A stretch of 64,000 nucleotides of DNA from PALSA-612 sp963846915 (GCA_963846915.1 CAWJXV010000009.1:1674001-1738000), one strand, 5' to 3'; shown: positions 15,053-23,350, numbered from the stretch's first letter. The notes: generated by a model from the letters alone, not told the origin. Numbers and translations: made by a program.

Positions 15053-15963
15053 CGCTCCCCGAGCTCCCGCTGACCGAGTGGGAGGCGACGAAGAACACGC
15101 TCCACCTCTGGGTGCAGATCGTCGGAAAGATCCGCCTGGCGTCGACGGCGCCGCGCAACCACTGGTGGCACGTGCCGCTCTACGTGGACGTGCGCGGGCT
15201 GACGACGCGGCGCATGCACTCGCGCGACGGTGTCAGCTTCGAGATCGCGTTCGACTTCGTCGACCATCGCCTGGTCGTCAGCACGAGCCGCGGCGAGGTG
15301 GAATCGTTCCCCCTTGTCGACGGCCTCTCGGTCGCCGACTTCGACCGGCAGCTGCACGCGACGCTGGCCGGGCTCGGGATCGACGTCGAGATCCGTGAGA
15401 GCCCGTTCGGCGTCCCGATGACGACGCCGTTCCCGGACGACCGCGAGCACGCCTCGTACGACCCGGACGCCGTCGAGCGCTTCTGGCGCATCCTCGACTG
15501 GTCGGACGGCGTGTTCGAGGAGTTCGCGGGCTGGTTCTGCGGGAAGACGAGTCCGGTGCACCTGTTCTGGCACTCGCTCGACCTCGCGGTGACTCGCTTC
15601 GGCGGCAAGCGCGCGCCGGCGATGCCGGATGCGGACGCCGTCACGCAGGAGGCCTACTCGCACGAGGTCGTGTCGTTCGGCTTCTGGGCCGGGGACGCGA
15701 ACCTCCGCGAGCCGGCGTACTACTCGTACGTCGCGCCCGAGCCGCCCGGCCTGCGAGACGGTGTGCTGCAGCCGGAGCGAGCCGCCTGGGTCGACCAGGT
15801 CACGGGCTCGATGGCGCTGCTGCCGTACGACGATGTGCGAACCGCCGAGGATCCGCGGGCGACGCTGCTCACGTTCCTCGAGAGCGCGTACGAGGCCGGC
15901 GCAGACGCGGCCGGCTGGAACCGCGGCGACCTCGAGTCGTCGTGGTGCCCCGACCCGGCGTGA
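15049..15963 (+). CDS. DUF5996 family protein
   Basis: A 304-residue protein beginning LPELPLTEWEATKNTLHLW, followed by RNHWWHVPLYVDVRGLTTRR, both hallmarks of the DUF5996 family. No catalytic motif or membrane segment is evident; the protein is probably cytoplasmic. It is translationally coupled to the UBP zinc-finger gene through GTGA. Its biochemical function is not known. Confidence 0.8.
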   Translation: MTLPELPLTEWEATKNTLHLWVQIVGKIRLASTAPRNHWWHVPLYVDVRGLTTRRMHSRDGVSFEIAFDFVDHRLVVSTSRGEVESFPLVDGLSVADFDRQLHATLAGLGIDVEIRESPFGVPMTTPFPDDREHASYDPDAVERFWRILDWSDGVFEEFAGWFCGKTSPVHLFWHSLDLAVTRFGGKRAPAMPDADAVTQEAYSHEVVSFGFWAGDANLREPAYYSYVAPEPPGLRDGVLQPERAAWVDQVTGSMALLPYDDVRTAEDPRATLLTFLESAYEAGADAAGWNRGDLESSWCPDPA

Positions 15964-15975
15964 ATGCGGCCAGGG

Positions 15976-16983
15976 CTAGCGAGTCGACGCGTGCTCCTCG
16001 ACCCAGTCGTCGATCCGCTGCCACCACTCGTAGAGCCAGGCGATCAGGGGGTCGCTCTCGTGCGGCACCTCGGCGGCCGGGACGCGCCAGTACCGGGCCT
16101 TGATCGGGCGCTCGAGCGGCACTCGGGACGGGAGCTCCCGGAACGAGCCGAGCTCCTCGAGCGCGGTGTGGGCGACGAGGACGACGTCGGCGTCGGGCGC
16201 GGCGAGAATCGCGGCCAGCGGTCCCCTGTGACGCGGCGGCAGGACGTATTCCATCGCCTCGGCGCGCTCGGCTGCCCGGTGGTGGCCGAGGCGGCGCAGG
16301 TGCGCGATCGCCCGCAGGCGCAGTCGCTCGGTGAAGTCGTGGCCCTCCGGATAGAGGACGAACGCGTCCATGTCCCCCATCCCCGACGCAAGGGCGCCGA
16401 TCGCCTGGACGAAGTGATCGCTCCTCTCGGGGTCGTGCTCGATGAACAGGCTCGGGAGCCGGTGGCAGACGACGTCGATGACCGGGTCCCACTGGAGGAA
16501 GGCGAGCATCACGACGCGCGGCCGGCGACGGTAGCGGAGCATCAGCATCCGGATCATCATCAGCGAGTTGCCGGCGCCCGCATGGCGGCCGAAGACGAGC
16601 AGCGGACCGGGCCGCGGCTCGGGCGGGTCGACGACCTCGATCTCCAGGCCGAGGAGCGCGGTCGCCGCCGCGGACAGGCAGCGCAGCCAGCCGCGGAGCA
16701 AGGCGTAGTGTGCGGACTGGATCGCGCGCGTGCGCAGGGCGAGGCCGAAGCCCGAGGCGATCCAGAGCAGGAGAAGCGCGAGGATCATCGCCGCCTCCGA
16801 GGCGACGAGGACGACACTGAACGCCGTGAGCCGGGTCGTCCCGAGACCGCGGCGGCGCAGGGTGTCGGCGACGAGCGCGGCCAGGAGCAGGAGCGGCGAG
16901 AGCAGGGTGAGCGCGACGCAGATCAGCACGACGAGCGGCGCAACGACGAGCCGCCGGGCGAGCAGCGGCGGCGGGTCGGTCAA
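15976..16983 (-). CDS. PlsC-type phospholipid acyltransferase, divergent
   Basis: A 335-residue protein with two or three N-terminal membrane helices (residues 12-70) and an acyltransferase domain from about 110. The HX4D-like motif reads GRHAGAGNS, so the usual aspartate is replaced by asparagine. The phosphate-binding motif is YPEGHDFT. It is likely to acylate a lysophospholipid or glycerophosphate at the membrane, if active. The start is TTG overlapping the patatin stop (TTGA), so the two enzymes are coupled. The C-terminus is acidic and tryptophan-rich. Confidence 0.78.
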   Translation of the reverse strand: MTDPPPLLARRLVVAPLVVLICVALTLLSPLLLLAALVADTLRRRGLGTTRLTAFSVVLVASEAAMILALLLLWIASGFGLALRTRAIQSAHYALLRGWLRCLSAAATALLGLEIEVVDPPEPRPGPLLVFGRHAGAGNSLMMIRMLMLRYRRRPRVVMLAFLQWDPVIDVVCHRLPSLFIEHDPERSDHFVQAIGALASGMGDMDAFVLYPEGHDFTERLRLRAIAHLRRLGHHRAAERAEAMEYVLPPRHRGPLAAILAAPDADVVLVAHTALEELGSFRELPSRVPLERPIKARYWRVPAAEVPHESDPLIAWLYEWWQRIDDWVEEHASTR

Positions 16984-17813
16984 GCCCGTGCGTCCAGGTA
17001 CTCGGCACTCGCCGCGTAGGCGAAGGCGATGCGGTTGTCGACGCGGCGGAAGTCGCGGAAGCGGAGCTGGGACAGGTCGTTGTAGCGCGGTGCGGCCGGG
17101 TCGCCGGTGGGGAGGACGTGCACGGTCACGCCCTCGGGAACCGCGGCCAGGTCGCGTACGAAGCGGTGGCGCCGGGCGATCTCGAACGCGACGAAGCCGA
17201 CGTCGCGCATGCTCCGCGGCGGCGCGAGCGGCTGCTCGATCCGCCCGGCGTGCAGGACGTACACCTCGCTCGCGCCGAGGAAGACGGCGCGGTCGATCGG
17301 GATGCTGTTCACGATCCCGCCGTCGATGTAGTGCTCGCCGCCGATCTCGACCGGCGGCAGGATCCCGGGCACCGCCGAAGAGGCGAGGATCGCGTCGACG
17401 AGCGGTCCCGAGTCGAACCACTGCTCCGAGAAGCGCTCGATGCACGCCGCGACGCACTGGAACGGGACGGCGAGCTCTCCGAACGTCCGGACGCCGAGCA
17501 GGCGCTCGGCGAGCCGTCGCATCGGCACGTTCGAGCGCACGTGCGTCCGCGTTCGCAGGAGGCTGACCGCGTCGTCGAACCACGAGCGGCCGAGAACGCC
17601 GAGGCCGGCGAGCTCCTTCCAGGCCGCCTCGAGCTTCTCGACGGAGGCGAGGGTCGGGTCGACCGCGACCATCGCGCCGTGCAGCGCCCCGACCGAGGTA
17701 CCGACGATGAGGTCGGGCCGGACACCCCGTTCCAGGAGGGCGTGCAGCATGCCGACCTCCGCTGCGCCCGCATGGCCGCCGCCGCCGAGCACGAATGCGA
17801 CCTTCCGCTTCAC
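16980..17813 (-). CDS. Patatin-like phospholipase
   Basis: A 277-residue protein. The oxyanion-hole glycine motif GGGGHAG is at residues 10-16, the nucleophile serine lies in GTSVG (S40) and the catalytic aspartate in YIDGGIVNS (D164), giving the Ser-Asp dyad of patatins. It probably releases fatty acids from phospholipids. The coupled downstream acyltransferase suggests a deacylation-reacylation pair for membrane remodelling. GTG 17813 has TAGACT 6 bases upstream. Confidence 0.88.
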   Translation of the reverse strand: MKRKVAFVLGGGGHAGAAEVGMLHALLERGVRPDLIVGTSVGALHGAMVAVDPTLASVEKLEAAWKELAGLGVLGRSWFDDAVSLLRTRTHVRSNVPMRRLAERLLGVRTFGELAVPFQCVAACIERFSEQWFDSGPLVDAILASSAVPGILPPVEIGGEHYIDGGIVNSIPIDRAVFLGASEVYVLHAGRIEQPLAPPRSMRDVGFVAFEIARRHRFVRDLAAVPEGVTVHVLPTGDPAAPRYNDLSQLRFRDFRRVDNRIAFAYAASAEYLDARA

Positions 17814-17819
17814 CGCGCG

Positions 17820-17825
17820 AGTCTA
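17820..17825 (-). promoter_or_regulatory. -10 element (TAGACT) of patatin-plsC operon
   Basis: TAGACT lies 6 bases before GTG 17813, implying a leaderless message. Confidence 0.45.
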
Positions 17826-17929
17826 GGCCGTCGGCAGCGGCCCTCACAAGCGGGCTCAAGCCGCCGTCGTGGATTGCCGATGCGTCATTCGACTCGGCAC
17901 CCGCCGTAGTCGAATCGAGGGGAGTTTTG

Positions 17930-18121
17930 ATGGATACCGCACAGTTCGAGCGTCTCGACGTCGAGGAGGCCGCGACCTTGCTCCTGTGGCGTTTCAGGAA
18001 GCTGACCGAGGCCGGCCACGACACCGTGCGCTCGCTGATGCTGGCCGTCCGGCCCGACGTGGACATCCGCCTGGCGTCCGACCTGCTCAGCGTCGCGCGC
18101 GACACGCGCCCCGCCGTCTAG
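17930..18121 (+). CDS. Hypothetical 63-aa protein
   Basis: Starts at ATG 17930 with GGGGAG about 5 bases upstream and reads MDTAQFERLDVEEAATLLLW, then an alternating charged/hydrophobic helical sequence. It is probably an all-helical small soluble protein. No known family. Its stop overlaps the convergent stop of the MerR-linked gene by four bases. Confidence 0.55.
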   Translation: MDTAQFERLDVEEAATLLLWRFRKLTEAGHDTVRSLMLAVRPDVDIRLASDLLSVARDTRPAV

Positions 18122-18429
18122 TCGAGGCTTCGGAACATCGCCTGAACGGCCGCGACGCCCTCGTCGGTCGAGCCGCTGACGTTGAGCACGACCTCACCGT
18201 CGTCGGCGCTCACGGCCCACTCGGCAAAGTCACAGCACTCCTGTTCGAGCTCCGCGAGCTTCCGTAGCTCGTCCTCGATGCCCGCCTCGCGCCGGAAGAC
18301 GAGTCGCTGCCCGCGCTCGGACGGCGTCCGCTCGACCAGCGCTCCCGCGAGGTCGCGCCAGCGCGCGCCGCGCTCCGTCATCTCAGCCTTGTTCAGTGAG
18401 CACGCCACCACCACGTCGCCGGTTCCCAT
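18118..18429 (-). CDS. MerR-linked hypothetical protein with CC motif
   Basis: A 103-residue protein with an excellent ribosome site (AAGGAGGG, 7 bases before ATG). It contains LAELEQECCDFAEWAVSADD; the vicinal cysteines echo those in the C-terminus of the divergent MerR regulator, which suggests shared metal or thiol chemistry. No catalytic domain is recognised. It is transcribed from a MerR-type promoter with a 19-bp spacer, so it is the probable main target of the regulator. Confidence 0.75.
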   Translation of the reverse strand: MGTGDVVVACSLNKAEMTERGARWRDLAGALVERTPSERGQRLVFRREAGIEDELRKLAELEQECCDFAEWAVSADDGEVVLNVSGSTDEGVAAVQAMFRSLD

Positions 18430-18461
18430 CGCAACACCCTCCTTAAATCGGTGTGCCAGGC

Positions 18462-18492
18462 ATGATGAGAGTTCAAGCCGACTTGATGTCAA
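18462..18492 (-). promoter_or_regulatory. MerR-type promoter and operator
   Basis: On the minus strand TTGACA (18487-18492) and CATCAT (18462-18467) are separated by 19 bp, the over-long spacer characteristic of MerR targets. A dyad TCAAG-n4-CTTGA (18473-18486) is centred in the spacer. A second TCAAGT half-site overlaps the merR GTG. Confidence 0.7.
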
Positions 18493-18930
18493 GTGCCCGA
18501 CGAGCTTCTGACCATCGGAGAGCTGGCGCGCCGAACCGCGAGGCGCACGTCGTCGATCCGCTACTACGAGGAGATCGGGCTGCTCCCCGAGCCCGTGCGC
18601 GTCGGCGGGCGCCGGCGGTATCCCGAGCAGACGGTGCGGACGCTCACGGTCGTCGACACGGCCCAACGGGCCGGGCTGACCCTGAGCGAGATCCGCACGC
18701 TGCTGACGGCGGCGCCGGACGATTCGGCGGCGATCGAGGAGCTGCGCGGGATCGCCGAGCGGAAGCTGCCCGAGCTCGAGGCGACGATCGAGCGCGCCGT
18801 CCTCGTGCGGCGCTGGCTCGAGGCGGCCGCGCGTTGCGAGTGCCCGAGCCTCGACGAGTGCTGTCTCTTCGAGCCGGAGGCCGGGCTGCCCGAGCGTCAG
18901 CCGGCGGAGATCCGGTCGAACGGCCAGTAG
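18493..18930 (+). CDS. MerR-family transcriptional regulator
   Basis: A 145-residue protein. Residues 5-75 are the MerR winged helix (LTIGELARRTARRTSSIRYY, GGRRRYPEQTVRTLTVV), followed by the dimerisation helix. The C-terminal effector region has CECPSLDECC, a cluster of four cysteines that could bind a soft metal or a redox cofactor. The GTG start lies inside the operator, so the message is leaderless or nearly so. It probably activates the divergent CC-motif gene by untwisting its 19-bp-spacer promoter. Confidence 0.85.
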   Translation: MPDELLTIGELARRTARRTSSIRYYEEIGLLPEPVRVGGRRRYPEQTVRTLTVVDTAQRAGLTLSEIRTLLTAAPDDSAAIEELRGIAERKLPELEATIERAVLVRRWLEAAARCECPSLDECCLFEPEAGLPERQPAEIRSNGQ

Positions 18931-19412
18931 GTCAGCACGACCCTGCCGACGATCGCCTGCTTCGCCACGGAGCCGAACTTTCGCGAATCGCAGGACCGCG
19001 CGCGGTTGTCGCCCATCAGGAAGTACGAGCCGGCCGGTACATGCCACGCGGCGGTCTGGGAATCCCGGTTGGCCGGCTTCACGTAGGGCTCGTTCAGCGG
19101 CTTGCCGTCGATCAGGACGCGGCCCGTCTGCTCGGAGACGGTCTCGCCGGGGAGGCCGATGACGCGCTCGACCTGGCTACCGCTCACTCCGCACTGCTTC
19201 GCGGCGGAAGCCGGCGGTGTGAACACGACGACGTTCTTGCGCTCGGGGCTCGAGAAAGTGCTCCAGAACCGGAACACGGCGACGTGATCGCCTTTCGCGA
19301 CGGTCGGCTCCATCGCCCGCGTCGGAACCGTGTAGCGCTTCGTGAGCCCGAAGAACACACCGGCGAGGATGCCTGCGGAGACGACGACGACGAGGAGGAT
19401 CCTCCCGAGCAT
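18897..19412 (-). CDS. Signal peptidase I-like (S26) protein lacking catalytic residues
   Basis: A 171-residue protein with one N-terminal membrane helix (residues 4-23). S26 boxes are recognisable: the substrate-binding box is TRAMEPTVAKGD, the lysine box is QVERVIGLPGE, and the MGDNRARSCDSRKFG box is intact. The nucleophile position normally Ser before Met is Ala33, and the general-base Lys of the KR pair is Glu82. It is therefore probably inactive, or uses other residues. TACACT lies 6 bases before the ATG. It converges on and overlaps merR by 34 bp. Confidence 0.8.
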   Translation of the reverse strand: MLGRILLVVVVSAGILAGVFFGLTKRYTVPTRAMEPTVAKGDHVAVFRFWSTFSSPERKNVVVFTPPASAAKQCGVSGSQVERVIGLPGETVSEQTGRVLIDGKPLNEPYVKPANRDSQTAAWHVPAGSYFLMGDNRARSCDSRKFGSVAKQAIVGRVVLTYWPFDRISAG

Positions 19413-19418
19413 GCGACG

Positions 19419-19424
19419 AGTGTA
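19419..19424 (-). promoter_or_regulatory. -10 element (TACACT) of S26-like gene
   Basis: TACACT lies 6 bases before ATG 19412. Confidence 0.45.
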
Positions 19425-19448
19425 GGAGCCTGATTAGACGGTGTTCGT

Positions 19449-20474
19449 CTAGACGGCGCTGGACTTGGCCCAGATGTTGATGCCGCTCTCGGTCGCGTGG
19501 CGGTCGATCTCCGCCAGTTCCTCGTCGGCGAAGTCGAGCCGGTCGAGCGCGGCGACGTTCTCCTCCACCTGCTCGACGCTAGACGCGCCCGGCAGCGCCG
19601 ACGTGACGCGGGGGTCCCGGAGCGTCCACGCGATCGCCATCTGTGCCAGCGTCTGGCCCCGCGCAGCCGCGATCTCGTTCAGCGCCCGGATCTTCGCGAG
19701 CGACTCGTCCGTGATCATGCTCGGCGAGAGCGGGCTCGGCCGGCTCGCACGCGAGCCCTCGGGGATCCCGTCGAGATACTTCGTGCTCAGCATCCCTTGC
19801 GCCAGCGGCGAGAAGACGATGCAGCCCGCGCCCACCTCCTCGAGCGTGTCGAGGAGGCCGTCCTCGATCCAGCGGTTCAGCAGCGAGTACGACGGCTGGT
19901 GGATGAGGAGCGGCGTGCCGAGGTCGCGGAGGATCGCGGCCGCCTCGCGCGTCTTCTCGGCAGAGTACGAGGAAATGCCTGCATAGAGGGCCTTTCCGTG
20001 CCGCACCGCGGTGTCGAGAGCACCCATCGTCTCCTCGAGGGGCGTGTCGGGGTCGAAGCGGTGCGAGTAGAAGATGTCGACGTAGTCGAGACCCATGCGC
20101 CCGAGGCTCTGGTCGAGGCTCGCGAGCAGGTACTTGCGCGAGCCCCATTCGCCGTAGGGGCCGGGCCACATGTCGTAGCCGGCCTTGGTCGAAATGACCA
20201 GCTCGTCGCGATAGGGCCGGAAGTCCTGCGCCATGAGCCGGCCGAAGTTCTCCTCGGCGGATCCGTAGGGCGGCCCGTAGTTGTTCGCCAGGTCGAAGTG
20301 CGTGATGCCGAGGTCGAACGCGCGGCGCAGGATGGCGCGGCTCGTCTCGAGCGGACGGTCGCCGCCGAAGTTGTTCCAGAGCCCGAGCGAGACCGCCGGC
20401 AGCAGCAGGCCGCTGCGCCCGCAGCGCCGGTGGAGCATGCGCTCGTAACGCTCCTCGGCGCCGACGTACCTCAT
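19449..20474 (-). CDS. gpr: Aldo/keto reductase, YghZ/Gpr-like
   Basis: A 341-residue NADPH-dependent reductase. The catalytic tetrad is D61 and Y66 (FDLANNYGPPYG), K97 (ISTKAGYDMWPGPYG) and H138 (FYSHRFD). It keeps the hallmark segments of E. coli YghZ, an L-glyceraldehyde-3-phosphate reductase (RRCGRSGLLLPAVSLGLW, GISSYS, IHQPSYSLLNRW). Cytoplasmic. It is divergent from the CBS-domain gene and shares a 21-bp promoter box with it, which suggests common control. Confidence 0.88.
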   Translation of the reverse strand: MRYVGAEERYERMLHRRCGRSGLLLPAVSLGLWNNFGGDRPLETSRAILRRAFDLGITHFDLANNYGPPYGSAEENFGRLMAQDFRPYRDELVISTKAGYDMWPGPYGEWGSRKYLLASLDQSLGRMGLDYVDIFYSHRFDPDTPLEETMGALDTAVRHGKALYAGISSYSAEKTREAAAILRDLGTPLLIHQPSYSLLNRWIEDGLLDTLEEVGAGCIVFSPLAQGMLSTKYLDGIPEGSRASRPSPLSPSMITDESLAKIRALNEIAAARGQTLAQMAIAWTLRDPRVTSALPGASSVEQVEENVAALDRLDFADEELAEIDRHATESGINIWAKSSAV

Positions 20475-20484
20475 CGGCCCGAAG

Positions 20485-20505
20485 ACTAGATGGTTGATGC
20501 CACGA
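20485..20505 (-). repeat. 21-bp promoter box, AKR copy
   Basis: The minus strand holds TCGTGGCATCAACCATC followed by TAGT. It differs from the other copy at one of 21 positions and overlaps the AKR -10 element. Confidence 0.7.
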
Positions 20506-20688
20506 TCTCGTGGCTCGGCTGCGCGGTCTGGCATGTCCGGGCCGCTTCCGCCCGGCAGAGCCCGGCGGAGCCGGCCCCCGCCGGGCGTGCGCTTCACGCC
20601 GCCGCGTCGTCACCGATACGCCCGCGTATCGGCAACGCCACGTCGTCGCGCCCCAGAGCAGCCAGCCTGCGCCCCGAGGTGCGCGATC

Positions 20689-20709
20689 TCGTGGCATCAA
20701 CCATCCAGT
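20689..20709 (+). repeat. 21-bp promoter box, CBS copy
   Basis: The plus strand holds TCGTGGCATCAACCATC followed by CAGT. It is oriented towards the CBS gene, mirroring the AKR copy 183 bp away. Confidence 0.7.
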
Positions 20710-20774
20710 GCTCGACGTATCGGGCGCGCTATCGTCACCGGCGAGAGCGGCAGGCGCTCACAGAAGGAGGCGAC

Positions 20775-21206
20775 ATGAGCACGGTGTCCGAGATCCTGGG
20801 CGACAAGGGAGGCGACGTCCTGCGGATCGACGCAGGCGCATCGGTGTTCGAGGCGGTGCAGCAGATGGTGGAGGCGAACGTCGGCTCGCTGCTCGTGACC
20901 AATGGCGGCGACATCGCCGGCATCGTCACGGAGCGCGACTACCTGCGGCGTGTGACCCTCGAAGGGCGCACCGACCACGATACGGCGGTCGGCGAGATCA
21001 TGTCCGCGCCGCTCGTCGTGGTCACGCCGGACACGGAGATCGACGAGTGCATGGCGGTGATGACCGACCGCCGCATCCGCCATTTGCCGGTAGTCGAGGG
21101 CGGCGAGGTCGTGGGTGTGGTGTCGATCGGCGACATCGTCAAGTTCAAGTCGAAGCAGCAGAGCTTCGAGATCCAGTACCTGACCGACTACATCACGGCC
21201 GGCTGA
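20775..21206 (+). CDS. Tandem CBS-domain protein
   Basis: A 143-residue protein made of two CBS motifs (about residues 1-65 and 75-135), which pair to bind an adenine nucleotide. Typical segments are ANVGSLLV...IAGIVTERDYLRR and DRRIRHLPVVEGG...GVVSIGDIVK. It is a stand-alone energy or nucleotide sensor. GAAGGAGG lies 4 bases before the ATG. Three bases separate it from the old-yellow-enzyme gene, so it probably senses for, or regulates, that enzyme. Confidence 0.88.
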   Translation: MSTVSEILGDKGGDVLRIDAGASVFEAVQQMVEANVGSLLVTNGGDIAGIVTERDYLRRVTLEGRTDHDTAVGEIMSAPLVVVTPDTEIDECMAVMTDRRIRHLPVVEGGEVVGVVSIGDIVKFKSKQQSFEIQYLTDYITAG

Positions 21207-21209
21207 GCC

Positions 21210-23249
21210 ATGACTGCCCCGGGGGAAGCGGCCTACCCCAATCTCTTCTCCCCGTGGCAGATCCGTGGGCAGACGGTCGCGAACCGGATCGTCTTCGCCC
21301 CCACCTGCCCGACCTGGGTGGCGGATCCCTACGAGGGCGTCTTCACGGATCAGGCCGTCGCGTACTACGAGGAGCGGGCCAAGGGCGGCTGCGGGCTGAT
21401 CATCATCGGCGGCACGATCGTCCACAAGGAGGCGCTCTACTCGGAGTTCAACTTCCCGGGCCTCTGGGACGACGCGCAGATCGCAGGCCTCGCCAGGGTC
21501 GCCGACGCCGTCCACGAGCACGGCTGCAAGCTCGCCTGCCAGCTCCTGCACGTCGGCCTGCGCGCGATGCCGGTGCTGAAGAAGGATCCGGCCTACGACT
21601 TCGACGCCGAGTGGTACATGGTCGCGCCGAGCCAGATCCCGCCCGGCGAGTACCCGAACGCGCCGATGCCGAAGGAGCTCGAGGAGCACGAGATCCAGGA
21701 CATCCTGGGTGCGTACGAGTCGTCGGCGCGCAGGGCGATCGCGGCCGGGCTGGACGGCGTCGAGTTCCACATGTCCCACGGCTACCTGCCCTGGCAGTTC
21801 CTGTCTCCGCTGTACAACCACCGCACCGACGGCTGGGGCGGCTCGTACGAGAACCGATTGCGATTCCCGCTCGAGGCGATGGCGAGAGTTCGCTCTGCGA
21901 TCGGCGACGACGCCTTCCTCGGCTACCGGATCAACTCGACGTCGTTCTGGCCCGGCGACCTCGAGCTCGACGACGTGAAGCGGGTCGTCGCCGACCTGGA
22001 AGCGAAGTCGGACGTCGACTACGTCAACCTCTCGGCCGGCGTCCACCACTCGTACATCCACACACCGATGACGTACGAGCCGGGATGGGAGCGCGGTTAC
22101 ACGAAGGCGGTGAAGGAGGTGTCGTCGAAGCCGGTGATGCTCGTCGGCCGGATCACGCACCCGAAGGTGGCCGAGGAAATCCTCGCTGCCGACGAGGCGG
22201 ACGCGATCCTGCTCGCGCGCCAGCTGTTCGCGGACGCGGAGTGGGGCGTGAAGGCGCGGGACGGCCGTGCCGACGACATCCGCCGCTGCGTCGCCGCCAA
22301 CTACTGCTGGCGGAGCGTGATCCGCGGCGGGCGCGTGCAGTGCGTCTACAACCCGGAGGTCGGGCGCGAGGCGCGCTGGGGCTCGGGGACGCTCGTGCCG
22401 GCGTCGGAGCGGAAACGCGCGCTCGTGATCGGCGCCGGGCCGGCCGGGCTCGAGTACGCCCGGGTCGCGGCGGCGCGTGGGCACGAGGTCGTCGTCGTCG
22501 AGCGCGAGGAGGAGGTCGGCGGGCACGTGCGCTGGCAGTCGCTCTTGCCCGGCCGGAAGGAGTACGGTCAGATCGCGCGCTGGCTACGGGCGCAGGCCGA
22601 GGGGAACGGGGCGACGATCCGGACCGGAGAGGACGTGTCCGCCGACGGCGTCGACGCGCTTCTGGGGGCCGAGCGGCCCGATCACGTCGTCGTCGCCACC
22701 GGCTCGCGGTACCGCCGCGACGGCTGGCAGGGCCAGACCGCCTCGCCGCTCCCCGGGTGGGAGACGGCCCGGTGCGCGAGCTGGGACGAGGTCGTGACCG
22801 GCAAGGTCGCACCGACGGGCTCCGTCCTCGTCCTCGACGACCTCCAGGACGCGGCTGCGCCGCTGACGGCGGTGAAGCTGGCCGGAGACGGCGCGTCGGT
22901 GCGGCTCGTGACGCGGTGGCCGATGATCGGCATGGAGACGATCCCCGAGGTCTACTACCTCTGGGTGCGGACCCAGCTGTACGAGGCGGGCGTGGCGGTC
23001 GAGCCGGATCTGTTCGTGACCGGCATCGACGGCCGCGAGGTGACGTTGATCAACGTCTACATGCCGGACCGCGTGACGACGATCGAGGCCGACTGGATCG
23101 TGATGGCGACGGGCCGCCAGTCCGAGAACGGGCTCTACCATCTCTTGCGCGAGCGCGGGACGAGCGTCGAGGCGATCGGCGACGCGATCGCCCCGCGCAC
23201 GACGTACGAGGCCGTCTTCGAAGGCCACCGCGCAGCGCGCAAGCTCTAG
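21210..23249 (+). CDS. Old-yellow-enzyme / dienoyl-CoA-reductase-type FMN-FAD oxidoreductase
   Basis: A 679-residue two-part enzyme. Residues 10-360 are an FMN-binding TIM barrel (NLFSPWQIRGQTVANRIVFA, YNHRTDGWGGSYENR). Residues 400-679 bind FAD/NAD(P)H (ALVIGAGPAGLEYARVAAARG). Between them the 4Fe-4S segment reads CVAANYC...QCVYNP, so one of the four expected cysteines is alanine. The family reduces enoyl or dienoyl compounds. It is co-transcribed with the CBS protein. The altered cluster site may mean a 3Fe cluster or a fourth non-cysteine ligand. Confidence 0.85.
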   Translation: MTAPGEAAYPNLFSPWQIRGQTVANRIVFAPTCPTWVADPYEGVFTDQAVAYYEERAKGGCGLIIIGGTIVHKEALYSEFNFPGLWDDAQIAGLARVADAVHEHGCKLACQLLHVGLRAMPVLKKDPAYDFDAEWYMVAPSQIPPGEYPNAPMPKELEEHEIQDILGAYESSARRAIAAGLDGVEFHMSHGYLPWQFLSPLYNHRTDGWGGSYENRLRFPLEAMARVRSAIGDDAFLGYRINSTSFWPGDLELDDVKRVVADLEAKSDVDYVNLSAGVHHSYIHTPMTYEPGWERGYTKAVKEVSSKPVMLVGRITHPKVAEEILAADEADAILLARQLFADAEWGVKARDGRADDIRRCVAANYCWRSVIRGGRVQCVYNPEVGREARWGSGTLVPASERKRALVIGAGPAGLEYARVAAARGHEVVVVEREEEVGGHVRWQSLLPGRKEYGQIARWLRAQAEGNGATIRTGEDVSADGVDALLGAERPDHVVVATGSRYRRDGWQGQTASPLPGWETARCASWDEVVTGKVAPTGSVLVLDDLQDAAAPLTAVKLAGDGASVRLVTRWPMIGMETIPEVYYLWVRTQLYEAGVAVEPDLFVTGIDGREVTLINVYMPDRVTTIEADWIVMATGRQSENGLYHLLRERGTSVEAIGDAIAPRTTYEAVFEGHRAARKL

Positions 23250-23350
23250 CGGTCGCGACCGCCCAGCCGGGCCTGACCTCGCAGACGCTGTCCCCAACGG
23301 GTTTTCCCTGCTCAGCGCGGAATCGCACCGGAGGCGGTGCCAGGCGCGGC

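Larger units (their letters stand above)
20475..20774. promoter_or_regulatory. Divergent control region of aldo/keto reductase and CBS genes
   Basis: These 300 bases hold no convincing gene. They contain the AKR -10 TAGTCT (20483-20488, 8 bases before its ATG), a hairpin GCCACGA-TC-TCGTGGC (20499-20514), an inverted pair of 21-bp boxes (20485-20505 and 20689-20709) and several GC-rich hairpins between them. The CBS gene has a leader of about 60 bases ending in GAAGGAGG. Confidence 0.6.
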
